Assembly (NCBI RefSeq): GCF_027594865.1
Contig: NZ_CP089391.1
Span: 1,394,501-1,458,500 of the forward strand
DNA: 64,000 nt
Direction: 5' to 3'
Source: Bradyrhizobium xenonodulans
GTDB taxonomy: Bacteria; Pseudomonadota; Alphaproteobacteria; Rhizobiales; Xanthobacteraceae
Below the pieces are notes generated by a model, which saw only the letters and a program-made list of their open reading frames with translations, was not told the DNA's origin and made no database searches. Below are positions 8,786 through 17,767 of this stretch, piece after piece; the stretch's first letter is position 1; every line of letters begins with the position of its first letter. A program made the position numbers and the translations under genes.

Positions 8786-10024
8786 TTAGAAAACCGTGCC
8801 GTCGCTGATCACCTTGAGCGGCGGCGAACCGTCGGGCCGGCGCGCAAAGGCAATGGCGCGGCCGGCCGCCCAGGTGCCGCCTTCCAGAATGCTGGCGAGC
8901 GGCAAGGACTCCGGCGTACGGCCAAGCTTTGCGCGAACGCGTTCGGCGAGCCGGTCCAGCAGCGCGACGGTGAGTGCGCGCCACTCCACGACCAGCAGCG
9001 AATCCACCGCATGCGCACGGTCGGCATCCGCGGCATCGCGCAGGCGCAGCACCTCGTGATCGACGAACAGGCCGCCATTGCGGTATTCGGCAAGCCCGGT
9101 CAGGCCGTCGATGTCGGTGACGGCAATGCCCGCGCGCTGGAGCGGCTCGATCAGCGAATAGCTCAGCCATTGCGACAGCTTGTGCAGGGGCACGAGGCCG
9201 GCGGTCGCGTCATTGGTTTTGATCGCGGGATGGCGCCAGCAATCGCCGAGCGGAATCCCGGCAAGATCGAGCCGCGACGGCCAGATCGATCCGAGCTGGT
9301 TCAGCACCGCGGACAGGATCGCAGGCGCGGCGATGCCGCCGCCGACGGCTTGCGCCGCGATGTGATCGAACAGTCCGCCCGGCCGCGGCGTATCGTGCAG
9401 GCCGAACACGTCCGCACGCTCCGCCACCAGTTTGCCGAGGCGCCGCAGCAGATCCGCACGCCCTTCGAGGCCGAGCAGAGGGTTGGCCTCGTTGACCTGA
9501 AACGCAGCGGTGAGGGAGGCTAGGGGCAGTTGCGCGAGCACCTCCGCATCGGCCCGGAACGGCGCACGCGCATCGCCGGAAAAGAGTCCGCTGGCGAACA
9601 TGTCGAGGCTTGCGATCGCAAGTCCCTCGGATCGGCCGATACTTCCGCCGGTCACCGCGTCCCGATATCGCCAGGCAGCACCTGCGCCGGCATCGAGCAG
9701 CACGCTGACGATCGCAAGGTCGAATTCAGCGCGAGCCCGCGCGGCACGATCCGGCCACGATGCAGCGTCGGCAAGCCGCGCCCAGCGATCGACGCCACCA
9801 AGTACAAAATGCCGCCAGCGCGCATGGAAGGGAACGTCCAGCGTCGGATAGGTTTTTCGCGTGACCGCGAGCACGGCCTCGGCCAAGCCATCGATGCGGT
9901 CGAGATCGATCGTGAAGTGGCTCAAGCCGCCGGCAAGGCCGATCTGAAGCATCTCACCGGCGCGCGCGCGAACCGCTGCTGCGGAGAGCAGCGAGCGGGC
10001 CTCCTGTTGCAAAGCCTCCGCCAT
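8786..10024 (-). CDS. URC4/urg3 family protein (DUF1688)
   Basis: A 412-residue protein recognisable as URC4 (DUF1688), a family found with uracil catabolism in fungi and some bacteria. Its biochemical step is not established. Visible family-like words include FTIDLDRIDGLAE, PFHARWRHF near the N-terminus, and LEGRADLLRRLG and HKLSQWLSYSL later. The start MAEALQQEA at 10024 lies 7 bp after the stop of the URC1-like gene and gives a compact operon. Longer in-frame starts would overlap that gene. No signal peptide or membrane segment is visible, so it is cytoplasmic. Confidence 0.85.
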   Translation of the reverse strand: MAEALQQEARSLLSAAAVRARAGEMLQIGLAGGLSHFTIDLDRIDGLAEAVLAVTRKTYPTLDVPFHARWRHFVLGGVDRWARLADAASWPDRAARARAEFDLAIVSVLLDAGAGAAWRYRDAVTGGSIGRSEGLAIASLDMFASGLFSGDARAPFRADAEVLAQLPLASLTAAFQVNEANPLLGLEGRADLLRRLGKLVAERADVFGLHDTPRPGGLFDHIAAQAVGGGIAAPAILSAVLNQLGSIWPSRLDLAGIPLGDCWRHPAIKTNDATAGLVPLHKLSQWLSYSLIEPLQRAGIAVTDIDGLTGLAEYRNGGLFVDHEVLRLRDAADADRAHAVDSLLVVEWRALTVALLDRLAERVRAKLGRTPESLPLASILEGGTWAAGRAIAFARRPDGSPPLKVISDGTVF

Positions 10025-10031
10025 CGCGCGA

Positions 10032-11288
10032 TCAGTATTTTTCCAGCGAGCGTCCGACCACGCCATCCACGTCCTTCTCGGGCGCGATGTCGGTCGAGTA
10101 ATAGCCGGCGGCCTTCTTCGCGGCGATCTCGACATAGGCGTCGGCCGGGATCAGCTCCGGCGGGATCGGCACGCGCTCGACGATGTCGATGCCCTGCGAG
10201 GTCAGCGCGTCGTATTTCATGTCGCTCATCGACAGGAAGCGATCGATGCGTTTGAGGCCGAGCCAGTGGATCGTATCCGGCATCAATTGCTGGAAGCGCG
10301 CATCCTGCACGCCGGCGACGCATTCGGTGCGCTCGAAATAGGCCGCGGCCGCATCGCCGTCCTCCTGGCGCTTGCGGGCGTTGTAGACCAGGAATTTCGT
10401 GACCTCGCCGAGCGCGCGGCCTTCCTTGCGGTTGTAGACGACGAGCCCGAGCCCGCCCTCCTGCGCGCCGCGTGCGGATTCCTCGATGCCATGGATCAGG
10501 TAGGGCCGGCAGGTGCAGATGTCGGAGCCGAACACGTCCGAGCCGTTGCACTCGTCATGCACGCGGCAGGTGATCTTGGTGCGATGGTCCGGCAGTTTTG
10601 TCACATCGCCGAACATGTAGATTGTGGTGCCGCCGATCGGGGGCAGGAACACTTTCATGTCCGGGCGGGTGACGAGTTCGGGGAACATGCCTGCGGTCTG
10701 CTCGAACAGCGTGCGGCGCAGCTCGGTCTCGCTTGTACCGAACCGCGTCGCAAGGCCCGGCAGATACCAGACCGGATCGATCGCGATCTTCACCACCGAG
10801 ACGCTGCCATTGGCATGCACGACGTCGCCGTCGGCGCGCAGCCGCTTTGCGGCGAGGGCCTCGCGGATCTCGGGCAGGTCCAGCCGCGCCCGCGTCACCG
10901 CGATGCTCGGCCGGATGTCCGACCCTTCGGCGATCTCCTTGCCGAAATTCTCCGCGACGAGATGACCCCACGGATCGAGCGCGACGATTTTGGCGGGATC
11001 GCGCCATTGCTCGAACGGCCCGATGGTCGCGGCCGGAAACGTGTTGGTGAGATCGGGACGCCGGATCGGATCGAGCGCGCCGGCGGAGACCGCGAGCGCG
11101 CGGTACATCGCGTAGGAGCCGCCATGGCTGCCGATCACGTTGCGATCTCCGGCGCGCGACACCGTGCCGATGATCGGTCCGCGGGCGCGCGCATCGGCTG
11201 CGCCCCAGTGGATCGGAAAGGCGGCCTTCCGGCCCGGCTCCGGATGGGAGGTCAGGCGGATGTGGTCGGTACGGTTCGCGCGGCTCAT
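10032..11288 (-). CDS. GTP cyclohydrolase II-like protein, URC1 type
   Basis: A 418-residue protein. Its C-terminal half has the RibA-type zinc site HDEC-x10-CTC and the EGRALGEV/YNARKR region of GTP cyclohydrolase II. The N-terminal half of about 190 residues is not the DHBP synthase domain found in RibBA, and this pattern is typical of URC1, which acts in uracil catabolism. The ATG at 11288 has AGGAG 7 bases upstream. It heads the URC1-URC4-upp unit, and a terminator-like hairpin sits just 5' of its ribosome-binding site. A role in riboflavin synthesis is a less likely alternative. Confidence 0.85.
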   Translation of the reverse strand: MSRANRTDHIRLTSHPEPGRKAAFPIHWGAADARARGPIIGTVSRAGDRNVIGSHGGSYAMYRALAVSAGALDPIRRPDLTNTFPAATIGPFEQWRDPAKIVALDPWGHLVAENFGKEIAEGSDIRPSIAVTRARLDLPEIREALAAKRLRADGDVVHANGSVSVVKIAIDPVWYLPGLATRFGTSETELRRTLFEQTAGMFPELVTRPDMKVFLPPIGGTTIYMFGDVTKLPDHRTKITCRVHDECNGSDVFGSDICTCRPYLIHGIEESARGAQEGGLGLVVYNRKEGRALGEVTKFLVYNARKRQEDGDAAAAYFERTECVAGVQDARFQQLMPDTIHWLGLKRIDRFLSMSDMKYDALTSQGIDIVERVPIPPELIPADAYVEIAAKKAAGYYSTDIAPEKDVDGVVGRSLEKY

Positions 11289-11300
11289 GACCAAACTCCT

Positions 11301-11337
11301 AAAAAGCCAACGGCCCGCCGCTTGGACGGGCCTGGCT
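11301..11337 (-). promoter_or_regulatory. terminator-like hairpin in the leader of the URC operon (candidate attenuator)
   Basis: Read on the minus strand, AGCCA plus GGCCCG pairs with CGGGCC plus TGGCT (2-base bulge) around a 9-base loop. TTTTT follows at once, then the AGGAG of the URC1-like gene. An 11-bp GC-rich stem with a U-tract ending directly before the ribosome-binding site is the layout of a transcription attenuator or riboswitch expression platform. No minus-strand gene upstream needs a terminator here. Confidence 0.5.
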
Positions 11338-11631
11338 CGGTCGCGTTACCGGCTGACGAACACCGGCGACGCAAGCTCAATCCAACATATTGTAGCGGCG
11401 AGGCACGACAGACAAGTTAATCGTGCTGCGGGCAGGGCTCGCCTGGACGCAACGCAGTCTCGCGCCGCCAACCTCGCCGGCCTGCATGCAGACTCGATTT
11501 AAGAGATTGAAATAATTATACTTTTCTTATTTTCAAGGGGCGGTGCATCGTTTTGCGCGGCGGAGAGCGCGTCCCGGACAAAACGTGTAATCAGACCAAC
11601 CGTACCGATCGCCCTTGCCTTGGAGACCGCC
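11338..11631. promoter_or_regulatory. divergent regulatory region, URC operon / PLP enzyme
   Basis: About 290 bp between divergent genes. The stretch 11498-11536 is strikingly AT-rich for this genome (AAATAATTATACTTTTC) and probably holds a promoter. The part at 11338-11500 would be transcribed as leader of the URC operon. I could not recognise a known riboswitch fold in it. Confidence 0.4.
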
Positions 11632-12759
11632 ATGCCCGCCGCCAGCTACATCGATCCCCGCAACGGACAGCTCTATTCCCTCGACCAGCCGCGCTGGTGC
11701 TCGGACGAGCGCACGCCGCTGCTGGTGACGCCGGGCGCAGGGATCTCGCGCGATGACGTCGATGGCCGCACGCGCTCGCTCTGGCGCTACCGGGCGGCGC
11801 TGCCGGTGGAGATCGCAAAGCCGATCACGCTCGGCGAAGGCTGCACGCCGCTGGTTCAGCAGGATTGGAGCGATTTGCGCCCGCTGTTCAAGCTCGAATG
11901 GTTCAACCCGACCGGCAGCTTCAAGGATCGTGGCTCGGCGGTGATGCTGTCGTTCCTGCGGCAGATCGGCGTCGGCGCGATTCTGGAAGACAGCTCCGGC
12001 AATGGCGGCTCGTCGATGGCGGGGCTGGGCGCTGCCGGCGGCCTACGCGTGAAGATTTTGGCGCCGGCCTCGACGTCGCCGGCGAAGATCGCGCAGGTGC
12101 GCGCTTACGGCGCCGAGGTGCAGCTCGTGGAAGGACCGCGCGAGGAATCGGAAGCCGAGGCCATCCGCCAGTCTAGCCAGACGTTTTACGCCAGCCACAA
12201 TTGGCAGCCGTTCTTCCTCGAAGGCACCAAGTCGCTCGCCTATGAGATCTGGGAAGATCTCGGTTTTCGCGCGCCCGACAATGTCATCGTCCCCGTCGGC
12301 GCCGGCAGCAGCCTCTTGGGTTGCGCCTTCGGTTTCCGCGAGCTGCGGAAGGCCGGCCAGATCGCAAAGCTGCCGCGGCTGTTCGCGGCGCAGCCGCAAA
12401 ACTGCTCGCCGATCGATGCGAGCTTTCAGGCCGGTGTCGATACGCCCGTCGTCCGCGAGGTGACCAAGACCATCGCCGAAGGCACCGCCATCAAAGCTCC
12501 CCTCCGTCTGCGCGAGATCATCGGCGCGCTGCGCGAAAGCGGCGGCGGCACCGTTGCGCTCACCGAGGACGAGATCGTCGCCGCCTTGCGGCGCCTTGCT
12601 CGGCAGGGCCTGTTCGCCGAGCCGACCAGCGCCAGCGCGGCCGCGGCGCTGGAGAAGCTTGCCGCCACCGGTGCCATCAAGGCGACCGACACCACGGTCG
12701 CCGTTCTCACCGGCACCGGCCTGAAGGCCGCGACCACCGTCGCCGATCTCGTGCAGTAG
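11632..12759 (+). CDS. PLP-dependent threonine synthase-like enzyme
   Basis: A 375-residue fold-type II PLP enzyme. NPTGSFKDRGS contains the Schiff-base Lys, SSGNGGSSMAG is the phosphate/carboxylate loop, VPVGAGSSLLG binds cofactor phosphate, and GTGLKAAT closes the C-terminus. Threonine synthase makes threonine from O-phosphohomoserine, but this compact form may be a paralogue with another substrate, such as another amino-acid lyase or synthase. The ATG at 11632 has GGAG 8 bases upstream; an upstream TTG is rejected. It is divergent from the URC operon, and a functional link is possible but unproven. Confidence 0.78.
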   Translation: MPAASYIDPRNGQLYSLDQPRWCSDERTPLLVTPGAGISRDDVDGRTRSLWRYRAALPVEIAKPITLGEGCTPLVQQDWSDLRPLFKLEWFNPTGSFKDRGSAVMLSFLRQIGVGAILEDSSGNGGSSMAGLGAAGGLRVKILAPASTSPAKIAQVRAYGAEVQLVEGPREESEAEAIRQSSQTFYASHNWQPFFLEGTKSLAYEIWEDLGFRAPDNVIVPVGAGSSLLGCAFGFRELRKAGQIAKLPRLFAAQPQNCSPIDASFQAGVDTPVVREVTKTIAEGTAIKAPLRLREIIGALRESGGGTVALTEDEIVAALRRLARQGLFAEPTSASAAAALEKLAATGAIKATDTTVAVLTGTGLKAATTVADLVQ

Positions 12760-12864
12760 AGCCCGATCCGTTGAGCCTGTGTCGCGGAGCCATGCGAGTG
12801 CGTTGAACCTTCTGCCTTCCTCGCCAGCCTCATGAAGATCGACCTCGGGCAAAGGGAGAGTTCC

Positions 12865-13671
12865 ATGACCGCGCAGGATCCGTTTGCAGGTTTCAAGGCC
12901 GTCCAGAAGGAGGCCTGGTCGCTGTTCACCCCGATGGAGGTCTTCACCACACCGACCGCCGCCAAGCTCGTCGGCTTTGCCGGCGTCGCCGCCGGCCAAA
13001 GGCTGCTCGACGTCGGATGCGGCACGGGCGTGGTCGCGATCACGGCGGCGCGCCGCGGTGCCAAGGTCAGGGGCCTCGACCTGTCACCGGTCCTGATCGA
13101 GCGCGCCCGCGAGCACGCGCAGCTGGCGAACCTCGATATCGCCTTCGCCGACGGCGACGCCGAAGCTCTGCCCTATGGCGACAATGAGTTCGACGTGGTG
13201 CTCAGCCAGTTCGGCCACATGTTCGCACCGCGTCCGGACGTGACCATCGGCGAGATGCTGCGGGTGCTGAAGCCCGGCGGCACCATCGCTTTCTCTACCT
13301 GGCCGCCGCATCTCTATGTCGGGCGGATGTTCGCGCTGATCGGCCGCCATCTGCCGCCGCCCGAGGGCGTGGCGTCGCCGGTGCTGTGGGGCGATCCGAA
13401 AATCGCCGCCGAGCGTCTCGCCGGGAAGGCGAAGGATATCTCCTTCGAGATGGACATGATGACGCCGTCCGCACTCAGCCCGCAGCATTTCCGCCGCACC
13501 ATGGAAACGACGATCGGGCCTTTGATCAAGCTCGTCGCCCAGTACAAGGACGAGCCGGACAAGCTCCGGAGCTTCCGCGCCGAGTTCGAGGCGTTGATCT
13601 CGGAATATTTCGATGCCGGCAACAACGTGATGCGCCAGCAGTTTCTGATGACGAAGGCAAGGAAGGTGTGA
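12865..13671 (+). CDS. class I SAM-dependent methyltransferase
   Basis: A 268-residue protein with the SAM-binding motif I LDVGCGTG, an acidic residue after beta 2 (GLDLSP), motif DGDAEALPY and post-motif LKPGG-IAFSTW. This is the UbiE/COQ5-like Methyltransf_11 arrangement. The ATG at 12865 follows AAAGGGAGAG at good spacing, so an upstream in-frame ATG at 12832 is not used. It sits about 105 bp after the PLP enzyme on the same strand. The methyl acceptor is not predictable. Confidence 0.85.
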   Translation: MTAQDPFAGFKAVQKEAWSLFTPMEVFTTPTAAKLVGFAGVAAGQRLLDVGCGTGVVAITAARRGAKVRGLDLSPVLIERAREHAQLANLDIAFADGDAEALPYGDNEFDVVLSQFGHMFAPRPDVTIGEMLRVLKPGGTIAFSTWPPHLYVGRMFALIGRHLPPPEGVASPVLWGDPKIAAERLAGKAKDISFEMDMMTPSALSPQHFRRTMETTIGPLIKLVAQYKDEPDKLRSFRAEFEALISEYFDAGNNVMRQQFLMTKARKV

Positions 13672-13705
13672 CGAAGGCGCGATGAAGAGCCGCGATCGCA
13701 AATGC

Positions 13706-13731
13706 TTTCCTTCTCCCACAACGGGAGAAGG
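13706..13731. repeat. short intergenic hairpin (family B)
   Basis: TTCCTTCTCCC-ACAAC-GGGAGAAGGAA forms one hairpin between convergent genes and probably ends transcription of one or both. Confidence 0.55.
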
Positions 13732-13740
13732 AAGAGAACC

Positions 13741-14556
13741 TCACTCCTTCAGATCATTCACCCGCTTCACCCACGCCCGCACGTCCGTGAGCACGGCGGG
13801 CAGCACCGCCTTGACCTCGGCCACCGTCATGCCGGCCTTGATGCGGGGATCGTAGAGCAGATTGAGGATGTACTGGTCGTAGACGTCGAAATAGCCCATC
13901 GAGACGTTGTCGTTGAACATGGTCCACGGCACGCTCGCGGTGTCGTTGATCGGCCCGAGCGATTGCAGCAGTTCCTCATAGGCGCAGTCGAGGAAGGTGA
14001 AATCGCCATTGTCGACGGTGAGGATGACGTCGGAATGCTCGATCTCGAAATTGTCGTTCTTGCGGAAACCGGACAGGCATTGCGGATCGAGCGAGGTGCG
14101 GATCTCGCGCGCCTTCTCCGCGCCGTAGAAGCTGGTGATGGTGCGATAGAGATCGCGGTCGCGCACCAGCTTCACCCGCACATTGGCCGCCTCGCTGGTG
14201 CCGGTCATGGCGATGTCGAGATGCTGCACGCGGGCGCCGATATCGGCCACGACTTTCACGAGCTGCATCTTGCGGTCGGCGCGGTCGCTCTCGGCGAACA
14301 CGCGCACGGGCCCGTCGAACTTGCGGATGCGGTCGACGCGGCCGGCGAGGTGATATTCGGCGCCGAATGCGGTCTTGAGAAAACCATCGACGATCTCGCC
14401 GTCGGTGAAGCTCTTCTTTTCGGTACGCTGGCGCGCGGCGATCGCGGGCAGTTCACCTGCGACGGCCATGGTAGCGGTATCAGCCACAATCGTGAGCGCG
14501 GCGAACGCCAGCAGGGCGATGCGAAGGGCAGGCGAGGGCGGGTTCAATGCACTCAT
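13741..14556 (-). CDS. DUF2927 domain exported protein
   Basis: A protein of about 271 residues with an N-terminal hydrophobic signal (ALRIALLAFAALTIVADTATMAVAG) and the C-terminal family block VPWTMFNDN-VSMGYFDVYDQYILNLLYDPRIKAGMT split over its conserved positions. This identifies DUF2927, a family of unknown role in proteobacteria. The start at 14556 (MSALNPPSP) fits the signal peptide; ATGs at 14577 and further upstream are possible and none has a strong Shine-Dalgarno site. It is likely periplasmic. Confidence 0.75.
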   Translation of the reverse strand: MSALNPPSPALRIALLAFAALTIVADTATMAVAGELPAIAARQRTEKKSFTDGEIVDGFLKTAFGAEYHLAGRVDRIRKFDGPVRVFAESDRADRKMQLVKVVADIGARVQHLDIAMTGTSEAANVRVKLVRDRDLYRTITSFYGAEKAREIRTSLDPQCLSGFRKNDNFEIEHSDVILTVDNGDFTFLDCAYEELLQSLGPINDTASVPWTMFNDNVSMGYFDVYDQYILNLLYDPRIKAGMTVAEVKAVLPAVLTDVRAWVKRVNDLKE

Positions 14557-14644
14557 CGTCACGTGACGCTGCCGCATTCGCGCCCCGCGCACAAGGCCGC
14601 ATATTCACGCTTCCTGCGGGTTCCTGCTGTGTTCAGGCACGATG

Positions 14645-14743
14645 CCGTAGGGTGGGCAGAGGCGCCAAGCGCTGTGCCCACCATCTCTCGACAGTCGCCA
14701 AGGAATTGGTAGGCACGCCTTCGGCTTTGCCCACCCTACGGCA
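14645..14743. repeat. intergenic inverted repeat (family C)
   Basis: The ends are inverted copies, CCGTAGGGTGGGCA and TGCCCACCCTACGG, with an inner GGTGGGCA/TGCCCACC relation. It fills most of the gap between the DUF2927 and L,D-transpeptidase genes. This is a recurrent Rhizobiales-type intergenic element. Confidence 0.7.
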
Positions 14744-14755
14744 GTTCGCTCGGAT

Positions 14756-15331
14756 CTAGTTGTTCAGCACGACCACGGGGGTGCCGACGCCGACGCGGCC
14801 GTAGAGGTCGGTCACGTCGTCATTGGTCATGCGGAAGCAGCCCGACGACACCGCCTGGCCGATCGTCTCCGGCTCGTTCGAGCCGTGGATGCGGTACAGT
14901 GTCGAGCCCAGATACATCGCCCGCGCGCCGAGCGGATTCTCGACGCCGCCCTTCATGTGGCGCGGCAGGTCGGGCCGGCGGGCCAGCATCTGCGACGGCG
15001 GCGTCCAATCCGGCCATTCCTTCTTGGCGGTGATCCTGTGCACCCCGCCCCAGCGGAAGCCGTCGCGGCCGACGCCGATGCCGTAGCGCAGCGCCTGGCC
15101 GTTCTCGAGCACCAGATAGAGCCGGCGCTCGGCGGTATTCACCACGATCGTGCCGGGGGCGTAATTACCGTTATACATGACGGTGGACCGGGGAATCGGG
15201 CTTGCGCCGCCGCCGAGATAGCCGGTGGAGCTGGTGCCCGTGAAGTCGATCATCCCCGCCGCGGATGCGTCGGCCGCGCCCGCCAGCAACAGCCCCATTG
15301 CGGCGATCGGCGCGGCAAAAAACCGGATCAT
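14756..15331 (-). CDS. L,D-transpeptidase (YkuD domain)
   Basis: A 191-residue secreted protein with a signal peptide (residues 1-24, ending ASA-A). The YkuD catalytic motif HGSNEPET then SSGCFRM supplies His and the nucleophilic Cys. These enzymes make 3-3 cross-links in peptidoglycan or attach proteins to it, in the periplasm. The domain is full length, with VNTAERRLYLV at its beginning. It is followed on the same strand by the DUF2927 gene after a repeat, so shared transcription is uncertain. Confidence 0.93.
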   Translation of the reverse strand: MIRFFAAPIAAMGLLLAGAADASAAGMIDFTGTSSTGYLGGGASPIPRSTVMYNGNYAPGTIVVNTAERRLYLVLENGQALRYGIGVGRDGFRWGGVHRITAKKEWPDWTPPSQMLARRPDLPRHMKGGVENPLGARAMYLGSTLYRIHGSNEPETIGQAVSSGCFRMTNDDVTDLYGRVGVGTPVVVLNN

Positions 15332-15594
15332 TTGTTTCCCCCAGCAAAAAACGATTCAATGACAGCCAGAGGCCATATTTGCAGCGATTTCGCAAGCCAC
15401 GGCCCCGTGAGGGGCTTCATCGTTAACGACTGGCGTTACCAAATCGGCAATCGCGACATTTTGCCGAAAAGCATTAGCCAAACCGTCGCGGCGCGGGGCA
15501 GGGCCGCGATGCCGGCTATTGCTTTGACGAGGGCTCCCGAACAATGATTGAACCGACGGACGATTGGACATTGCCGGTTGCGGGAGCAAAAAGA

Positions 15595-17142
15595 ATGAAC
15601 GGTGCGGAAAGCCTGGTGCGGACGATGGTCAAGGGTGGGGTGGACGTCTGCTTCACCAATCCAGGCACCTCCGAGATGCATTTTGTCGCAGCGCTCGATC
15701 GCGTGCCGGGCATGCGCTGCGTGCTCGGCCTGTTCGAGGGCGTGGTGACGGGCGCTGCCGACGGCTATTTCCGCATGAAGGGCCTGCCTGCCTCGACGCT
15801 GCTGCATCTCGGTCCGGGCCTCGCCAACGGCCTTGCCAATCTGCACAACGCCAAGAAGGCGAATTCCGGCATCGTCAACATCGTCGGCCAGCACGCGATC
15901 TACCACATCGGCTATAACGCGCCGCTGACCTCCGACATCGAGGGCCTGGCCCGGCCGATGTCGTCCTGGGTCCGCACCTCGCCGGATTCCAAATCGATCG
16001 CCGCCGACGGCGCCGCGGCGATTGCCGCCGCGAAAAGCGCACCGCCGCAGATCGCGACCCTGATCCTGCCGGCCGACACCGCCTGGAACGAGGCCGACGG
16101 CATTGCCGAGGTTCCGGCCGAGCAGCAGCGGGCGAGCTATTCGCCGCAGGCGGTCGAGCAGGCCGCAAAGATCCTGCACGGTGACGGCGAGGGCACGCTC
16201 CTGCTGATGACCGGCAGCGCCTTGAGCGAGCAGGGCCTGGCGCTGGCCGAGCGCATCGCCGCGAAGACCGGCTGCACGGTGATGGGCCCGACCTTCCGCC
16301 CGAAGATGGCGCGCGGCCGCGGCCGCTATTCGATCGACCGCATCCACTACGTGATCGAGCAGGCGCTGCCAATGCTGGCGAAGTTCCGGCACATCGTGCT
16401 GGTCGAGTCCGACGATCCCGTGGCGTTCTTCGCCTATCCGAACAAGCCGAGCGTGCTCAAGCCCGAGGGCTGCGACGTCCATCGCATGACCTCCTGGGGC
16501 GAGAACTCTGTCGCAGCGCTGGAAGCGCTCGCCGGCGCCGTGAAGGCCAGCGCCAGGGACGTCAAGCCGCAGGCGTTGCAGGAACTGCTCAAGCCGACCG
16601 GCGCACTGACCCATGCCTCGATCGCACAGGCGATCGCCTATGCGATCCCGGAGAACGCGATCCTGGTCGACGAGTCCCTCACCACCGGCCGCGCCTTCTT
16701 CCCGCCGACAGCGGCCGCCGCCCCGCATGACTGGCTCCAGAACATGGGCGGCTCGATCGGCTTCTCAACGCCGCTCTCGATCGGCGCCGCGATCGCCTGT
16801 CCGGACCGCAAGGTGATCACCATGGTCGGCGACGGCAGCGCGATGTACACGATCCAGTCGCTGTGGACCCAGGCGCGCGAGAACCTCAACATCGTCACCA
16901 TCGTGTTCGCCAACCGCATCTACCAGATCCTGCGTGGCGAGTTCGACAATGTCGGCGCCGGCGAGCCCGGTCAGCGCGCCAACGACATGCTCCGGCTCGA
17001 CCGGCCGACGCTGGATTTCGTCGCGCTGGCCAAGGGCATGGGCGTGCCCGGCCGTGCCGTCACCAATGCCGACGAGTTCAACAAGGCGCTGGCCGAGGCC
17101 GTCGCCGAGCCCGGTCCGCGGCTGATCGAAGTCCAGATGTAA
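15595..17142 (+). CDS. thiamine diphosphate-dependent enzyme, acetolactate synthase large-subunit-like
   Basis: A 515-residue ThDP enzyme. The N-terminal Pyr domain has FTNPGTSEMHFVAALD, where a Glu activates the cofactor. A central domain follows, and a C-terminal PP domain carries GDGSAMYTIQSLWTQA (ThDP-Mg motif). It is shorter than IlvB (about 570) and no ilvN is adjacent, so it may be a 2-oxoacid decarboxylase or ligase rather than the biosynthetic acetolactate synthase. The ATG at 15595 is preceded by GGGAG 8 bases upstream and matches the family start MNGAESLVRTM. Confidence 0.82.
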   Translation: MNGAESLVRTMVKGGVDVCFTNPGTSEMHFVAALDRVPGMRCVLGLFEGVVTGAADGYFRMKGLPASTLLHLGPGLANGLANLHNAKKANSGIVNIVGQHAIYHIGYNAPLTSDIEGLARPMSSWVRTSPDSKSIAADGAAAIAAAKSAPPQIATLILPADTAWNEADGIAEVPAEQQRASYSPQAVEQAAKILHGDGEGTLLLMTGSALSEQGLALAERIAAKTGCTVMGPTFRPKMARGRGRYSIDRIHYVIEQALPMLAKFRHIVLVESDDPVAFFAYPNKPSVLKPEGCDVHRMTSWGENSVAALEALAGAVKASARDVKPQALQELLKPTGALTHASIAQAIAYAIPENAILVDESLTTGRAFFPPTAAAAPHDWLQNMGGSIGFSTPLSIGAAIACPDRKVITMVGDGSAMYTIQSLWTQARENLNIVTIVFANRIYQILRGEFDNVGAGEPGQRANDMLRLDRPTLDFVALAKGMGVPGRAVTNADEFNKALAEAVAEPGPRLIEVQM

Positions 17143-17179
17143 GGCACTTCATGCAGGGCGCCGGAGGTCGGGAGGCACG

Positions 17180-17698
17180 ATGCAGACCGAACTGAACAAG
17201 GTGATCGCGGCGCTCCGGGAGTTCTACGCCCACGAGGGATTTTTGTTCGAGAAGGACGTCGGCGAGCGGGCGGTGACGCACCGCTTCGCCGTCTATCTCG
17301 AGCGGCAATTCTCCGGCTGGTCGGTCGACTGCAACTACGACCGTCTCGGCGAGCGCACGCTGCATCTGCCGCACGGCACCATCATCTCGACCGACGACCA
17401 TCTCGGCAAGTCGATCTACCCCGACGTCGTCGTGCATCAGCGCGAGATCCCGAACAATCTGCTCACTGTGGAGATCCGCAAGGCCAGCAATCACACGCCG
17501 CTGGAGCACGACCAGCACAAGCTGCGGGCGATGACCGACGTGCACGTCTGGTTTCCCTACTGGATCGGCGCGCTGCTGGTGCTGGACCGGCACCATGTGA
17601 CGGTCTCGGAAGTCTATGTCAGCGGCCTCGTCGACGAGGCGCTGTCGCGCTGGTTCGCGACACGGCTGGATGAGATCGGCCTCGGCGCTGCGCATTAG
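17180..17698 (+). CDS. hypothetical protein, PD-(D/E)XK nuclease-like
   Basis: A 172-residue cytoplasmic protein with no signal or membrane segment. The core SIYPDVVVHQR ... NLLTVEIRKASN resembles the PD-(D/E)XK nuclease layout (PD, then E-x-K). Here the E-I-K of related proteins reads E-I-R-K, so catalysis is doubtful. The start is firm, with GGGAGG just upstream of the ATG. A truncated, frameshifted copy of its middle part lies at 21931-22199, beyond the giant LuxR-type gene. It begins 37 bp after the ThDP enzyme. The nuclease assignment is inference from motif shape. Confidence 0.6.
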   Translation: MQTELNKVIAALREFYAHEGFLFEKDVGERAVTHRFAVYLERQFSGWSVDCNYDRLGERTLHLPHGTIISTDDHLGKSIYPDVVVHQREIPNNLLTVEIRKASNHTPLEHDQHKLRAMTDVHVWFPYWIGALLVLDRHHVTVSEVYVSGLVDEALSRWFATRLDEIGLGAAH

Positions 17699-17767
17699 GC
17701 GTGTGCTTTTAAACGTCAGACTTCGAGGACAAAGCGGAAGGCGGTTCGCTTGGCCAGCATCGGCTGC

